Source: Mediterranea massiliensis (GTDB taxonomy: Bacteria > Bacteroidota > Bacteroidia > Bacteroidales > Bacteroidaceae). From it: a DNA stretch of 39,600 nt. The notes under the pieces were generated by a model. That model made no database searches, was not told the DNA's origin, and worked only from the letters and a program-made list of their open reading frames with translations. The stretch covers positions 1 to 39,600 of the forward strand of contig SUXZ01000022.1 in assembly GCA_015060685.1 (NCBI GenBank), read 5' to 3'. The position numbers and the translations under genes are program-made. Shown here piece after piece: positions 1-8,377 of the stretch (within the stretch, counting starts at the first letter, position 1; each line of letters begins with the position of its first letter).

Positions 1-159
1 ATAAGCAAAGCACAGCGTATCGGTGCGGTGGTAATGTCGCTAAATCGTTACCAACAGCTTTTGACCTCTTTATTGACCTCTGTCACTCAAATAGATACGA
101 TTTTCTTTATTATCCTGGGCAAAGATAAAGAAAGAATAGAGAAAATGAACAAAAAATGG
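1..159. other. Left-edge stretch with no assignable gene
   Basis: The first 159 bases lie downstream of the minus-strand AlkD-like gene. A plus-strand frame is open through here, but it runs on antisense to the AlkD-like gene and its translation resembles nothing I know, so I do not call it. CAAAGATA at 120-127 reads TATCTTTG on the minus strand, a match to the Bacteroidetes -7 element. It could start a minus-strand gene lying left of the window. Confidence 0.4.
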
Positions 160-900
160 TCATCTCTTCATAAACTCGCGACGTTCTGTTTCAGGAAATT
201 TCTCGATGGCATAGCGCAGCATGGTACGGGGCATGGTGGCGGCATGCTTCTCCAAGAACTGTATCAACAGGTCTTTATCGCGCTTACCCATCTCGCGAAG
301 CATCCAGCCGATGGCTTTCTGCATCAAGTCGTGCATCGCTGGTTTCGGCATGGAGTGATAGGCAGAGAGGAAGCGTTCGGAAAGGGCGATAGTATCGATG
401 AAATCGCGGTTTCTGATAAATGTCAGGGTAGAGACAATGGCTATTCGCCGCTCCCAAAGCAAGGTGCTGTCGGAGAGTTTATAGAGGACTTCGCGCTGCT
501 CGCGCTCGGGTTTCAGCTTTAAGTATTCGCCCACAATGCCCGGTGCCGACAAATCGACCAAATCCCAGTTGTTGATGCGGGCGGTTTGCGTAAGGTAATA
601 GTCGAAGAGCTGTTTTCGCCCCTTTTCATCGCTCTTTTTGAAGCGTTCTACCAATATCAGCAAGGCGCATAGCCTACATTCGTGCCAAGGACTTTGAAGC
701 AGGCGGGAGATGGTTTCGAAAGGGATGTCCCGATACTCCTTGGCCACCTGGCGGGTATAGGGCACGATGACGCCCAAGAATTGGTCGCCTTCGCCATATT
801 GCCCCTTCCCCGTCTTGAAAAAACGAGGAAGCACTTCTCTCTTTTCAGCGGTGGAAAAGCTCTCCAAACGGCTTGTAATCTCATCGGTGAGTTTGTTCAT
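160..900 (-). CDS. AlkD-like DNA alkylation repair protein (HEAT-repeat glycosylase)
   Basis: 246 aa, fully alpha-helical in character. It resembles the DNA alkylation repair (AlkC/AlkD-type) HEAT-repeat glycosylases, which remove N3- and N7-alkylated purines without flipping the base. Family-like features are the repeated helical pairs with an aromatic/acidic surface, for example ARINNWDLVDLSAPGIVGEYL at about residues 108-128, and WERRIAIVSTLTFIRN near 149-164. Length matches the family (about 220-250 aa). The ATG at 900 is the first methionine of a well-formed N-terminus. The gene is divergent from the downstream membrane-protein gene, and its probable -7 element is TAATTTTG (927-934, minus strand). 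It stands alone. Substrate specificity cannot be read from sequence. Confidence 0.85.
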   Translation of the reverse strand: MNKLTDEITSRLESFSTAEKREVLPRFFKTGKGQYGEGDQFLGVIVPYTRQVAKEYRDIPFETISRLLQSPWHECRLCALLILVERFKKSDEKGRKQLFDYYLTQTARINNWDLVDLSAPGIVGEYLKLKPEREQREVLYKLSDSTLLWERRIAIVSTLTFIRNRDFIDTIALSERFLSAYHSMPKPAMHDLMQKAIGWMLREMGKRDKDLLIQFLEKHAATMPRTMLRYAIEKFPETERREFMKR

Positions 901-926
901 AGGTGATGTTTTCGAATTTCATTAAG

Positions 927-934
927 CAAAATTA
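927..934 (-). promoter_or_regulatory. Bacteroidetes -7 element for the AlkD-like gene
   Basis: The plus-strand text CAAAATTA reads TAATTTTG on the minus strand, matching TAnnTTTG. It lies 26 nt upstream of the ATG at 900. No clear -33 TTTG is seen at the expected distance. Confidence 0.45.
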
Positions 935-966
935 GAAAAAATCTTCATGGAATGGAAACTTTGCGC

Positions 967-974
967 TATTTTTG
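967..974 (+). promoter_or_regulatory. Bacteroidetes -7 element for the nucleoside-recognition gene
   Basis: TATTTTTG matches TAnnTTTG exactly. Transcription would start near 980, so the in-frame ATG at 952 would lie outside the transcript. The ATG at 1000 is therefore the better start. Confidence 0.55.
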
Positions 975-999
975 CAGAAAACAGCAAAACATTCAAGCG

Positions 1000-2232
1000 A
1001 TGGTATTGAACTATATCTGGATAGCATTCTTCGTGATTGCATTTATCGTAGCTCTTGGAAAGCTACTGTTTACCGGCGATGTGAACATCTTTACCGAACT
1101 GATAAATGCAACGTTCGACTCGTCGAAATCGGCATTCGAAATCTCGTTGGGCCTGACGGGAATCCTTTCGTTGTGGTTGGGTATCATGAAGATAGGCGAA
1201 AACAGCGGGATGATAAACGCCTTGTCCAACTGGCTGAGCCCGGTATTCTGCCGCCTGTTTCCCGATATTCCCAAAGGGCATCCGGCCATGGGCTCTATCT
1301 TCATGAACCTGTCGGCCAACATGCTTGGCCTGGACAATGCCGCCACGCCCATGGGACTGAAAGCCATGAAGGAGTTGCAAGAGCTGAACCCGAAGAAGGA
1401 TACAGCCAGCAATCCGATGATTATGTTCCTGGTCATCAACACTTCGGGATTGATACTGATACCTGTCAGCATCATGATGTATCGCTCGCAGATGGGCGCG
1501 GCACAGCCTACCGACATCTTTATACCTACCCTACTTACAACCGCCTTTTCGACCATTGTCGGCGTAACAACCGTCAGCATATCGCAACGCATCAACCTGC
1601 TGAACAAACCCATCCTGATGCTTATCGGCGGCATCAGCATCTTCTTTGCCGCCATCATCTGGCTATTTACACAAGTGGGACGCGATGAAATGGGCGTTTA
1701 TTCTACATTGGTAGCCAATGTGCTGCTATTCTCCATCATCCTAACCTTTATTCTATGGGGCGTTCATAAACGGATAAACGTGTACGACTCGTTCATCGAA
1801 GGGGCAAAAGAGGGCTTTACAACCGCCATCCGCATCATCCCCTACCTGGTTGCTTTCCTCGTTGGAATCGCGGTTTTTCGCGCTTCGGGTGCTATGGACA
1901 TCATCGTGAATGGCATCGGCTATTTAGTTGGTTTGTGCGGCGTAGATACCACCTTTGTAGGCGCACTTCCTACGGCATTGATGAAGTCGCTGAGCGGTAG
2001 CGGTGCAAACGGATTGATGATTGACACCATGCAAGTACACGGAGCCGACTCGTTAGTGGGGCGCATGTCGTGCGTTGCTCGTGGAGCATCGGATACCACC
2101 TTCTACATCCTGGCGGTTTACTTCGGCAGTGTAGGCATCTCCAAGACGCGAAATGCCGTTACCTGCGGATTGATTGCCGACTTCTCGGGCATCATTGCCG
2201 CCATCATCATCAGTTACCTATTTTTTACATAG
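1000..2232 (+). CDS. Nucleoside-recognition (Gate-domain) membrane protein, SpmA-SpmB-type fusion
   Basis: 410 aa from the ATG at 1000. The protein has about eight to ten hydrophobic segments and two homologous halves typical of a fused spore-maturation SpmA-SpmB arrangement, each carrying a nucleoside-recognition Gate domain. Hallmarks are MNLSANMLGLDNAATPMGL in the N-half and PTALMKSLSGSGANGLM with RMSCVARGASDTTFYI in the C-half. Bacteroidetes do not sporulate, so the Spm name is only historical; a role in transport or membrane function is likely but the substrate is unknown. The longer frame from 952 is rejected because a -7 promoter element overlaps it. The next gene (ybeY) starts 5 nt after the stop, so the two are probably cotranscribed. 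Confidence 0.8.
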   Translation: MVLNYIWIAFFVIAFIVALGKLLFTGDVNIFTELINATFDSSKSAFEISLGLTGILSLWLGIMKIGENSGMINALSNWLSPVFCRLFPDIPKGHPAMGSIFMNLSANMLGLDNAATPMGLKAMKELQELNPKKDTASNPMIMFLVINTSGLILIPVSIMMYRSQMGAAQPTDIFIPTLLTTAFSTIVGVTTVSISQRINLLNKPILMLIGGISIFFAAIIWLFTQVGRDEMGVYSTLVANVLLFSIILTFILWGVHKRINVYDSFIEGAKEGFTTAIRIIPYLVAFLVGIAVFRASGAMDIIVNGIGYLVGLCGVDTTFVGALPTALMKSLSGSGANGLMIDTMQVHGADSLVGRMSCVARGASDTTFYILAVYFGSVGISKTRNAVTCGLIADFSGIIAAIIISYLFFT

Positions 2233-2237
2233 CATAT

Positions 2238-2657
2238 ATGATAAGTTATCAGACAGAAGACATCAGCATGCCACCCATCAAACGACGTGAGGTGAGCGAA
2301 TGGATTAAGAAAGTAGCTGCATCGTACGGCAAGAAAGTGGGCGAAATAGCCTATATCTTCTGCTCGGACGAGCGAATCCTGGAAGTGAACAGGCAGTATC
2401 TGCAACACGACTACTACACCGACATCATTACCTTCGACTATACCGAAGGAAACCGAATCGGTGGCGACATGTTCATCAGCTTAGAAACCATACAAACCAA
2501 TGCCGAGCAGTTTGCCGACAACGATTATCAGCGTGAGTTACACCGCGTTATCATACATGGCATCCTGCATCTTTGCGGCATAAACGACAAAGGACCCGGC
2601 GAACGGGAGATTATGGAGGATGCCGAGAACAAGGCGCTTGCATTGATAACATTGTAA
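2238..2657 (+). CDS. ybeY: Endoribonuclease YbeY (rRNA maturation factor)
   Basis: 139 aa. YbeY is a metal-dependent endoribonuclease acting in 16S rRNA 3'-end maturation and late 70S quality control. The signature helix HGILHLCGINDK is present near residues 104-115. Its first two histidines (HGxLH) match the metal ligands. The third, canonical HLxGYDH histidine is replaced by an NDKGPGE stretch. The upstream RELHRVIIHG and DIITFDY segments also fit the family. I chose the ATG at 2238 because the longer reading frame (from 2070) lies inside the preceding gene. It is sandwiched between the membrane-protein gene (5 nt) and the EamA transporter gene (5 nt), indicating an operon. Confidence 0.9.
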   Translation: MISYQTEDISMPPIKRREVSEWIKKVAASYGKKVGEIAYIFCSDERILEVNRQYLQHDYYTDIITFDYTEGNRIGGDMFISLETIQTNAEQFADNDYQRELHRVIIHGILHLCGINDKGPGEREIMEDAENKALALITL

Positions 2658-2662
2658 CAACT

Positions 2663-3559
2663 ATGAAAGAAAACAACAAAGCCATCTTATTGGCATTGGC
2701 GGCCGTACTGAGCTGGTCGACCGTGGCAACTGCCTTTAAAATTGCACTAACCTACCTTACTCATTTCGAGATGCTTACAATAGCAAGCATCACTTCATTG
2801 CTGATTTTTACAATCGTACTGACCATACAAGGCAAATGGAGCTTAGTGTGCAACATGCCCAAACGGTTATGGGGCTATTTCGCCCTACTGGGATTGCTAA
2901 ATCCGGTGGCATACTATCTGGTACTTTTCAAATCGTACGACCTGCTTCCCGCACAAGTGGCGCAACCGGTTAACTACATGTGGCCCATTGTGTTACTGAT
3001 TCTTTTAGCCACTTTCACCAAACAACCCATACCGGCAAAGAAATACATCGGGATGTTCATCTCGTTAGGAGGATTGATTATTATCTCGGCCGGAGGAAAA
3101 CAGACGGATGCAATGGAGATTCCTCCCTACGGACTGTTCCTGGGCATCATGAGTGCATTTCTGTGGGCCTCTTATTGGATGGTGAACAACAAGAACAAGG
3201 AGAAAGCAGATGCTATCGTTGCCTGCTTCATGAGCTTCTTGTTTGGTAGTATCTATCTGATAATAGGTGCATTAGTGGTTGGAATTAACCTAAACACATT
3301 GCCGGGCATACTTTCGGGAATGTATGTAGGTGCGTTCGAGATGGGCATTCCATTTGTATGTTTCGGATTGGCCATACGCAAAACAACCAACCCGGCACTT
3401 ATCAACCAATTATGCTACCTCTCTCCTTTCCTGTCGCTATTCTTTGTTTCGAGAATCTTGGGCGAAGAGATTGTTCTTACCACCTACGTTGGATTGATAC
3501 TGATTGTAGCAGGGATTGTGTTTAACGAATATTTCGCAAAGGCAACAAGCAAAAAATAA
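2663..3559 (+). CDS. EamA/DMT-superfamily transporter
   Basis: 298 aa with about ten transmembrane segments in two repeats of five, the usual architecture of EamA (DUF6) drug/metabolite transporters. The family-like N-terminal pattern AAVLSWSTVATAFKIAL and the second-half start GLFLGIMSAFLWASYWMVNN are visible. The C-terminal repeat contains LINQLCYLSPFLSLFFVSRILGE, matching the conserved EamA ending. The start at 2663 gives a clean membrane-protein N-terminus; upstream codons overlap ybeY. Substrate is unknown; members export amino acids, purines or other metabolites. It is probably the last gene of the unit beginning at 1000, since mnmG has its own promoter. Confidence 0.85.
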   Translation: MKENNKAILLALAAVLSWSTVATAFKIALTYLTHFEMLTIASITSLLIFTIVLTIQGKWSLVCNMPKRLWGYFALLGLLNPVAYYLVLFKSYDLLPAQVAQPVNYMWPIVLLILLATFTKQPIPAKKYIGMFISLGGLIIISAGGKQTDAMEIPPYGLFLGIMSAFLWASYWMVNNKNKEKADAIVACFMSFLFGSIYLIIGALVVGINLNTLPGILSGMYVGAFEMGIPFVCFGLAIRKTTNPALINQLCYLSPFLSLFFVSRILGEEIVLTTYVGLILIVAGIVFNEYFAKATSKK

Positions 3560-3569
3560 AACATTTATT

Positions 3570-3599
3570 TTGTTCACCCCTTGGCTTGCACTATCTTTG
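3570..3599 (+). promoter_or_regulatory. Promoter of mnmG (-33 and -7 elements)
   Basis: TTG at 3570-3572 and TATCTTTG at 3592-3599 are separated by 19 nt, a close match to the sigma-ABfr consensus. Transcription should start near 3605, giving a short leader to the ATG at 3618. Confidence 0.7.
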
Positions 3600-3617
3600 C
3601 GCAATAAAATAATAGAT

Positions 3618-5492
3618 ATGGATTTTAATTACGACGTCATAGTGATTGGGGCCGGTCATGCCGGATGCGAAGCGGCGGCAGCTGCAGCAAACTTGGGCTC
3701 GAAGACCTGCCTGATTACGATGGATATGAACAAGATTGCCCAAATGAGTTGCAACCCGGCTATCGGTGGTATTGCAAAGGGGCAGATTGTTCGCGAAATA
3801 GATGCTTTAGGAGGATATACCGGACTGGTTACGGATGCTACAGCCATCCAATTCCGCATCCTGAACCGCTCGAAAGGACCGGCCATGTGGAGCCCACGCG
3901 CACAATGCGACCGCGGAAAGTTTATCTGGGCCTGGCGCGAGATATTGGAAAACATTCCCAATCTGCACATTTGGCAAGACACTGTATGTGAGCTACTTGT
4001 TGAAGATGGAAAGGTAAAAGGCGTTAAAACCGTATGGGGAGTAACGTTCCATGCCAAGTGCGTTGTACTTACAGCAGGCACCTTCCTTAACGGATTGATG
4101 CATGTGGGCAGTACCATGCTTCCAGGCGGACGAATGGCGGAGCCGGCAAGTTACAAACTAACCGAATCCATCGCAAGCAACGGCATCACTTATGGTCGGA
4201 TGAAGACGGGAACACCCGTGCGCATCGACGGCAGAAGCGTACACTATGAGGAGATGGAAATCCAGGAAGGCGAAGCCGATTTCCATAAGTTCTCGTTTAT
4301 GAATACCGGCGTCAGACACTTGAAACAGTTGCCCTGCTGGACATGCTTTACCAACGAAGAATGTCACAGCATTCTTCGAGGAGGATTGGCCGAATCGCCC
4401 CTTTTCAACGGACAAATACAGAGCATCGGACCACGCTATTGCCCAAGTATCGAGACGAAGATTGTAACCTTCCCCGACAAACCGCAGCACCAGCTTTTCC
4501 TGGAGCCTGAAGGTGAAACAACACAAGAACTCTACTTGAACGGATTCTCTTCTTCGCTCCCCATGAATGTACAGATTGAGGCCTTGAAGAAGATTCCTGC
4601 ATTCAGGGATATGGTTATCTACCGACCTGGTTATGCAATAGAATATGATTACTTCGATCCAACACAGCTGAAACATACGTTGGAAACGAAAAAGGTAAAG
4701 AACCTTTTCTTTGCCGGACAAGTAAACGGAACAACCGGCTACGAAGAGGCTGCCGGACAGGGTATCATTGCCGGTATCAATGCGCACATCAACTGCCACG
4801 GAGGCGAACCGTTTACGTTAGCCCGCGACGAAGCATATATCGGCGTATTAATCGACGATTTGGTAACCAAAGGCGTGGATGAACCTTATCGTATGTTTAC
4901 ATCGCGAGCAGAATACCGCATTCTGCTGCGCATGGACGATGCTGACATGCGATTGACGGAACGTTCATGGAAATTAGGATTGGCTAAAAACGACCGCTAC
5001 GAATTACTGAAAACGAAACGGGAAGCTGTAAACAACCTGATCGAATTTGCCCGTACCTATTCGATAAAAGCCGCACTCATCAACCCTGCTTTGGAGAGCT
5101 TAGGCACTACCCCACTTCGACACGGATGCAAACTGGTAGATCTAATCAATCGCCCACAGATTACCATCGAAAACATTGCCGAACACGTCAGTGCGTTCAA
5201 ACACCAATTAGACAAGATTACCGACCGCAAGGAGGAGATTATCGAAGCCGCAGAAATCCTCATCAAATATGAAGGATACATTGGACGAGAACGTATCATT
5301 GCAGATAAATTAGGAAGGCTTGAAAGCATCAAAATAAAAGGCAAATTTGATTATGCAAACATCCAATCGCTATCGACAGAAGCGCGACAAAAGCTAATCA
5401 AGATAGATCCGGAAACAATAGCGCAAGCCAGTCGCATACCTGGCGTTTCGCCAAGCGACATCAACGTTTTGCTGGTACTTTCCGGTAGATGA
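3618..5492 (+). CDS. mnmG: tRNA uridine-5-carboxymethylaminomethyl modification enzyme MnmG
   Basis: 624 aa, full length for MnmG (GidA). With MnmE it installs the cmnm5 group at U34 of certain tRNAs, using FAD, NADH and methylene-tetrahydrofolate. The N-terminal Rossmann FAD motif is VIVIGAGHAGCEAA (about residues 7-20). Further family signatures are SCNPAIGGIAKGQIVREIDALGG, PAMWSPRAQCDR and the C-terminal FAGQVNGTTGYEEAAGQG. The C-terminal GidA-associated helical domain follows, containing DEPYRMFTSRAEYR and ending with IPGVSPSDINVLLV. The start at 3618 follows a strong promoter; the earlier in-frame ATG at 3516 lies in the previous gene. This is the first gene of the mnmG-apt-uvrC-dtd-mazG-deoC run. 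Confidence 0.97.
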   Translation: MDFNYDVIVIGAGHAGCEAAAAAANLGSKTCLITMDMNKIAQMSCNPAIGGIAKGQIVREIDALGGYTGLVTDATAIQFRILNRSKGPAMWSPRAQCDRGKFIWAWREILENIPNLHIWQDTVCELLVEDGKVKGVKTVWGVTFHAKCVVLTAGTFLNGLMHVGSTMLPGGRMAEPASYKLTESIASNGITYGRMKTGTPVRIDGRSVHYEEMEIQEGEADFHKFSFMNTGVRHLKQLPCWTCFTNEECHSILRGGLAESPLFNGQIQSIGPRYCPSIETKIVTFPDKPQHQLFLEPEGETTQELYLNGFSSSLPMNVQIEALKKIPAFRDMVIYRPGYAIEYDYFDPTQLKHTLETKKVKNLFFAGQVNGTTGYEEAAGQGIIAGINAHINCHGGEPFTLARDEAYIGVLIDDLVTKGVDEPYRMFTSRAEYRILLRMDDADMRLTERSWKLGLAKNDRYELLKTKREAVNNLIEFARTYSIKAALINPALESLGTTPLRHGCKLVDLINRPQITIENIAEHVSAFKHQLDKITDRKEEIIEAAEILIKYEGYIGRERIIADKLGRLESIKIKGKFDYANIQSLSTEARQKLIKIDPETIAQASRIPGVSPSDINVLLVLSGR

Positions 5493-5501
5493 ACAAACGA
5501 A

Positions 5502-5517
5502 TGTTCCACGTGAAACA
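5502..5517. promoter_or_regulatory. parS-like ParB binding site
   Basis: The 16-mer TGTTCCACGTGAAACA exactly fits the chromosomal parS consensus TGTTNCACGTGAAACA described in Bacillus subtilis and widely conserved. It lies in the 56-nt gap between mnmG and apt, 10 nt after the mnmG stop codon. parS sites nucleate ParB spreading and recruit SMC/condensin near replication origins. No second copy is visible in the window. Confidence 0.8.
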
Positions 5518-5548
5518 TTGCAAATTCAAAATAAAAAAAATAAAGAAT

Positions 5549-6073
5549 ATGACTACAGAAGAACTAAGAAAAAACATCCGGGAAATACCCGATTTCCCCA
5601 TACCGGGAATACTATTTTTCGACGTCACTACCCTCTTCAAGAATGGTGAGGCATTGAATGAATTGTCGGACAGACTATACGAAATGTACAAAGACAAAGG
5701 GATAACGAAAGTGGTTGGAATAGAATCGAGAGGTTTCATCATGGGCCCCATGCTGGCTGCAAGACTTGGAGCCGGATTTGTACCCATCCGCAAACCCGGG
5801 AAATTGCCTGCAGAAACCATCGAAGAGAGCTATGCCAAAGAGTATGGAACAGACACCATACAGATGCATAAAGATGCCATCGACAGCAACGACATCGTAC
5901 TACTTCACGACGACCTATTGGCTACAGGCGGTACGATGAAAGCGGCATGTAACCTTGTGAAGCAAATGAATCCTAAAAAGGTAATGGTCAACTTCATTAT
6001 CGAGCTAAAGGATTTGAACGGAAAAGAGGTATTCGACAAGGACATAGAAGTAGAATCTGTACTATCACTATAA
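5549..6073 (+). CDS. apt: Adenine phosphoribosyltransferase
   Basis: 174 aa, the normal length for Apt. It converts adenine plus PRPP to AMP in purine salvage. Seen directly are the N-terminal IREIPDFPIPGILFFDVTTL signature (residues 10-29), the GIESRGFIMGPMLAARLGAGF segment, and the PRPP-binding loop IVLLHDDLLATGGT (116-129). The frame is open 20 codons upstream, but those codons translate the parS palindrome, and the ATG at 5549 gives the family-standard N-terminus. It follows mnmG by 56 nt and precedes uvrC by 7 nt, so it is likely cotranscribed with both. Confidence 0.95.
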   Translation: MTTEELRKNIREIPDFPIPGILFFDVTTLFKNGEALNELSDRLYEMYKDKGITKVVGIESRGFIMGPMLAARLGAGFVPIRKPGKLPAETIEESYAKEYGTDTIQMHKDAIDSNDIVLLHDDLLATGGTMKAACNLVKQMNPKKVMVNFIIELKDLNGKEVFDKDIEVESVLSL

Positions 6074-6080
6074 AACAAGA

Positions 6081-7901
6081 ATGGAAGAACTCCGTACATC
6101 AGACTATCTGAAGGGTATTGTAAACAACCTGCCCGAAAAACCGGGAATATATCAATACCTTAACGGAGAAGGAACCATTATATACGTTGGCAAGGCAAAG
6201 AACTTAAAGCGACGTGTCTCTTCGTATTTCAATAGGGAGCACGAAGCAGGCAAGACACGGGTGCTGGTAAGCAAAATAGAGGACATCAGATACATTGTGG
6301 TGAACTCGGAAGAGGATGCACTATTATTGGAAAATAATCTGATAAAAAAATATCGTCCGAGGTACAACGTACTGCTGAAAGACGATAAAACATACCCCAG
6401 CATTTGTGTACAGAACGAGTACTTCCCCAGGGTTTTCAAAACACGAAAGATTATCCGAAACGGATCGGCCTACTTCGGCCCATATAGCCACCTGCCAACC
6501 ATGTATGCAGTACTGGATTTAATCAAGCACCTCTACCCTTTGCGCACATGCAAGCACAACCTTTCGCCGGAAAATATCCGGGCAGGAAAGTTCAAAGAGT
6601 GCTTGGAGTATCACATCAAGAATTGTGCCGCTCCCTGCACGGGGAAACAGTGCCACGAAGAATACCTTAAAAACATCGATGAAATCAAAGAAATACTCAA
6701 AGGTAATACGAATGAGTTAAGCAAGAAACTCTACCAAGAAATGCAGGAACTTTCTGCTGAAATGCGTTTCGAAGAGGCACAGAAAGTTAAGGAGCGTTAT
6801 CTGCTATTGGAGAATTACCGCAGTAAGTCGGAGGTAGTAAGCAATATATTACACAACATCGATGTATTCAGTATAGAAGAGGATTTGGACGAATCTTCTG
6901 CCTTCATAAATTACCTACACATCACCAATGGAGCTGTCAATCAAGCCTTTACATTCGAATACAAGAAGAAATTAGATGAATCGAAAGAGGAACTGTTGGA
7001 ACTCGGTATTGTAGAGATGAGGGAAAGGTATAAAAGCCAATCGCGTGAAATTATCGTTCCATTCGAAATGAATATGGAACTAAATAACGTTACGTTTACC
7101 GTTCCACAAAGAGGAGAAAAGAAGAAACTGCTTGAACTATCGATACTTAACGTCAAACAATACAAAGCTGACAGACTGAAACAAGCGGAAAAACTGAACC
7201 CGGAACAACGAAGCGTCAGATTGCTGAAAGAGATTCAAGAGCAGCTACATTTAGAGAAATTGCCCATGCGAATTGAGTGTTTCGACAACTCAAACATACA
7301 GGGTTCGGATGCAGTGGCCGGATGTGTAGTATTCATTAAAGGAAAACCGGCGAAAAAGGAGTATCGTAAATACAACATAAAGAGTGTGGTAGGACCTGAC
7401 GACTATGCATCAATGCAAGAGGTTGTCAGACGCAAATATAAGCGCGCTATAGAAGAAAAGACACCCCTACCCGACCTGATAATCACCGATGGTGGTAAAG
7501 GACAAATGAGCAGCGTAAAAGAGGTTATCGACGAGTTAGGGATAAATATACCTATAGCCGGTTTGGCAAAAGACGGAAAGCACCGCACATCGGAACTGCT
7601 ATATGGTTATCCGCCACAAGTAATCGGCATGAAGCAGAACACACCGTTATTCCAATTACTGACCAACATTCAGGACGAGGTGCACCGATATGCCATTACC
7701 TTCCACCGTGACAAGCGAAGCAAACGACAGATTTCATCGGAACTTGATAGCATAAAGGGTATTGGAGAAAAGAGCAAAACAATGCTTTTAAAAGCGTTCA
7801 AGAGCGTAAAACGCATCAAAGAAGCCGATATAGAACAGCTGACGGAAGTAATTGGCGAAGCAAAAGCAGGCATTATCTACAATCATTTCAACTCAAAATA
7901 A
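6081..7901 (+). CDS. uvrC: Excinuclease ABC subunit C
   Basis: 606 aa, full length for UvrC, the dual-incision nuclease of nucleotide excision repair. Domains in order: GIY-YIG endonuclease (about residues 12-95; PGIYQYLNGEG...IIYVGKAKNLKRR) for the 3' incision; a cysteine-containing linker (CAAPCTGKQC); the UVR motif that contacts UvrB (about 205-240, KLYQEMQELSAEMRFEEAQKVK); the RNase H-like domain for the 5' incision (IECFDNSNIQGSDAVAG...LIITDGGKGQ); and a C-terminal tandem helix-hairpin-helix (LDSIKGIGEKSKTMLLKAFKS). All key segments are intact. It lies 7 nt after apt and 23 nt before dtd. Confidence 0.97.
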   Translation: MEELRTSDYLKGIVNNLPEKPGIYQYLNGEGTIIYVGKAKNLKRRVSSYFNREHEAGKTRVLVSKIEDIRYIVVNSEEDALLLENNLIKKYRPRYNVLLKDDKTYPSICVQNEYFPRVFKTRKIIRNGSAYFGPYSHLPTMYAVLDLIKHLYPLRTCKHNLSPENIRAGKFKECLEYHIKNCAAPCTGKQCHEEYLKNIDEIKEILKGNTNELSKKLYQEMQELSAEMRFEEAQKVKERYLLLENYRSKSEVVSNILHNIDVFSIEEDLDESSAFINYLHITNGAVNQAFTFEYKKKLDESKEELLELGIVEMRERYKSQSREIIVPFEMNMELNNVTFTVPQRGEKKKLLELSILNVKQYKADRLKQAEKLNPEQRSVRLLKEIQEQLHLEKLPMRIECFDNSNIQGSDAVAGCVVFIKGKPAKKEYRKYNIKSVVGPDDYASMQEVVRRKYKRAIEEKTPLPDLIITDGGKGQMSSVKEVIDELGINIPIAGLAKDGKHRTSELLYGYPPQVIGMKQNTPLFQLLTNIQDEVHRYAITFHRDKRSKRQISSELDSIKGIGEKSKTMLLKAFKSVKRIKEADIEQLTEVIGEAKAGIIYNHFNSK

Positions 7902-7902
7902 C

Positions 7903-7910
7903 TATCTTTG
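7903..7910 (+). promoter_or_regulatory. Possible internal -7 element before dtd
   Basis: TATCTTTG overlaps the last bases of the uvrC stop codon and lies 14 nt before the dtd ATG. No good -33 element is visible, so this is a tentative internal promoter. Confidence 0.4.
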
Positions 7911-7924
7911 CAAAAAAGAATCAC

Positions 7925-8377
7925 ATGAGAGCACTAATTCAACGAACAAAATATGCCTCGGTAACGATAGAAGGTAAATGTAAATCGGCTATCAAACAGG
8001 GTTTATTGGTATTGGTTGGCATAGAAGAAGCCGATGAAAAGGAGGATATTGAGTGGCTTTGCAAAAAAATAGTGAACCTACGCATATTCGATGATGAAAA
8101 CGGCGTTATGAACCGTTCGGTACTGGATATCGATGGTGAGATATTGGTTGTGAGTCAATTCACGCTGCATGCATCTACCAAGAAAGGAAACAGACCGAGT
8201 TATATCCGTGCTGCCAAACCGGAAATCTCGATACCGCTATACGAAACCTTTTGCAAGGAGTTGAGCATTTCACTGGGCAAAGAGGTTGGAACAGGCGAAT
8301 TTGGGGCAGATATGAAGGTGGAACTACTAAATGACGGACCTGTAACCATCTGGATGGATACAAAAAACAAGGAATGA
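7925..8377 (+). CDS. dtd: D-aminoacyl-tRNA deacylase
   Basis: 150 aa, the standard Dtd size. It hydrolyses D-aminoacyl-tRNAs and glycyl-tRNA(Ala), protecting translation from misacylation. Both active-site signatures are present: the SQFTL motif (VVSQFTLHAST) and a C-terminal GP motif in NDGPVTIW. The N-terminus MRALIQRTKYASVTI is typical. The stop codon overlaps the start of the following MazG-like gene (ATGA), indicating translational coupling. Confidence 0.95.
   Translation: MRALIQRTKYASVTIEGKCKSAIKQGLLVLVGIEEADEKEDIEWLCKKIVNLRIFDDENGVMNRSVLDIDGEILVVSQFTLHASTKKGNRPSYIRAAKPEISIPLYETFCKELSISLGKEVGTGEFGADMKVELLNDGPVTIWMDTKNKE

Noticed and set aside
28..522. Plus-strand ORF over the AlkD-like gene
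   Set aside because: It is antisense to a gene with clear homology, and its translation shows no recognisable protein features.
952..1002. Upstream start (952) for the nucleoside-recognition gene
   Set aside because: A TATTTTTG promoter element at 967-974 lies inside the extension, so transcription would start after it; ATG at 1000 is preferred.
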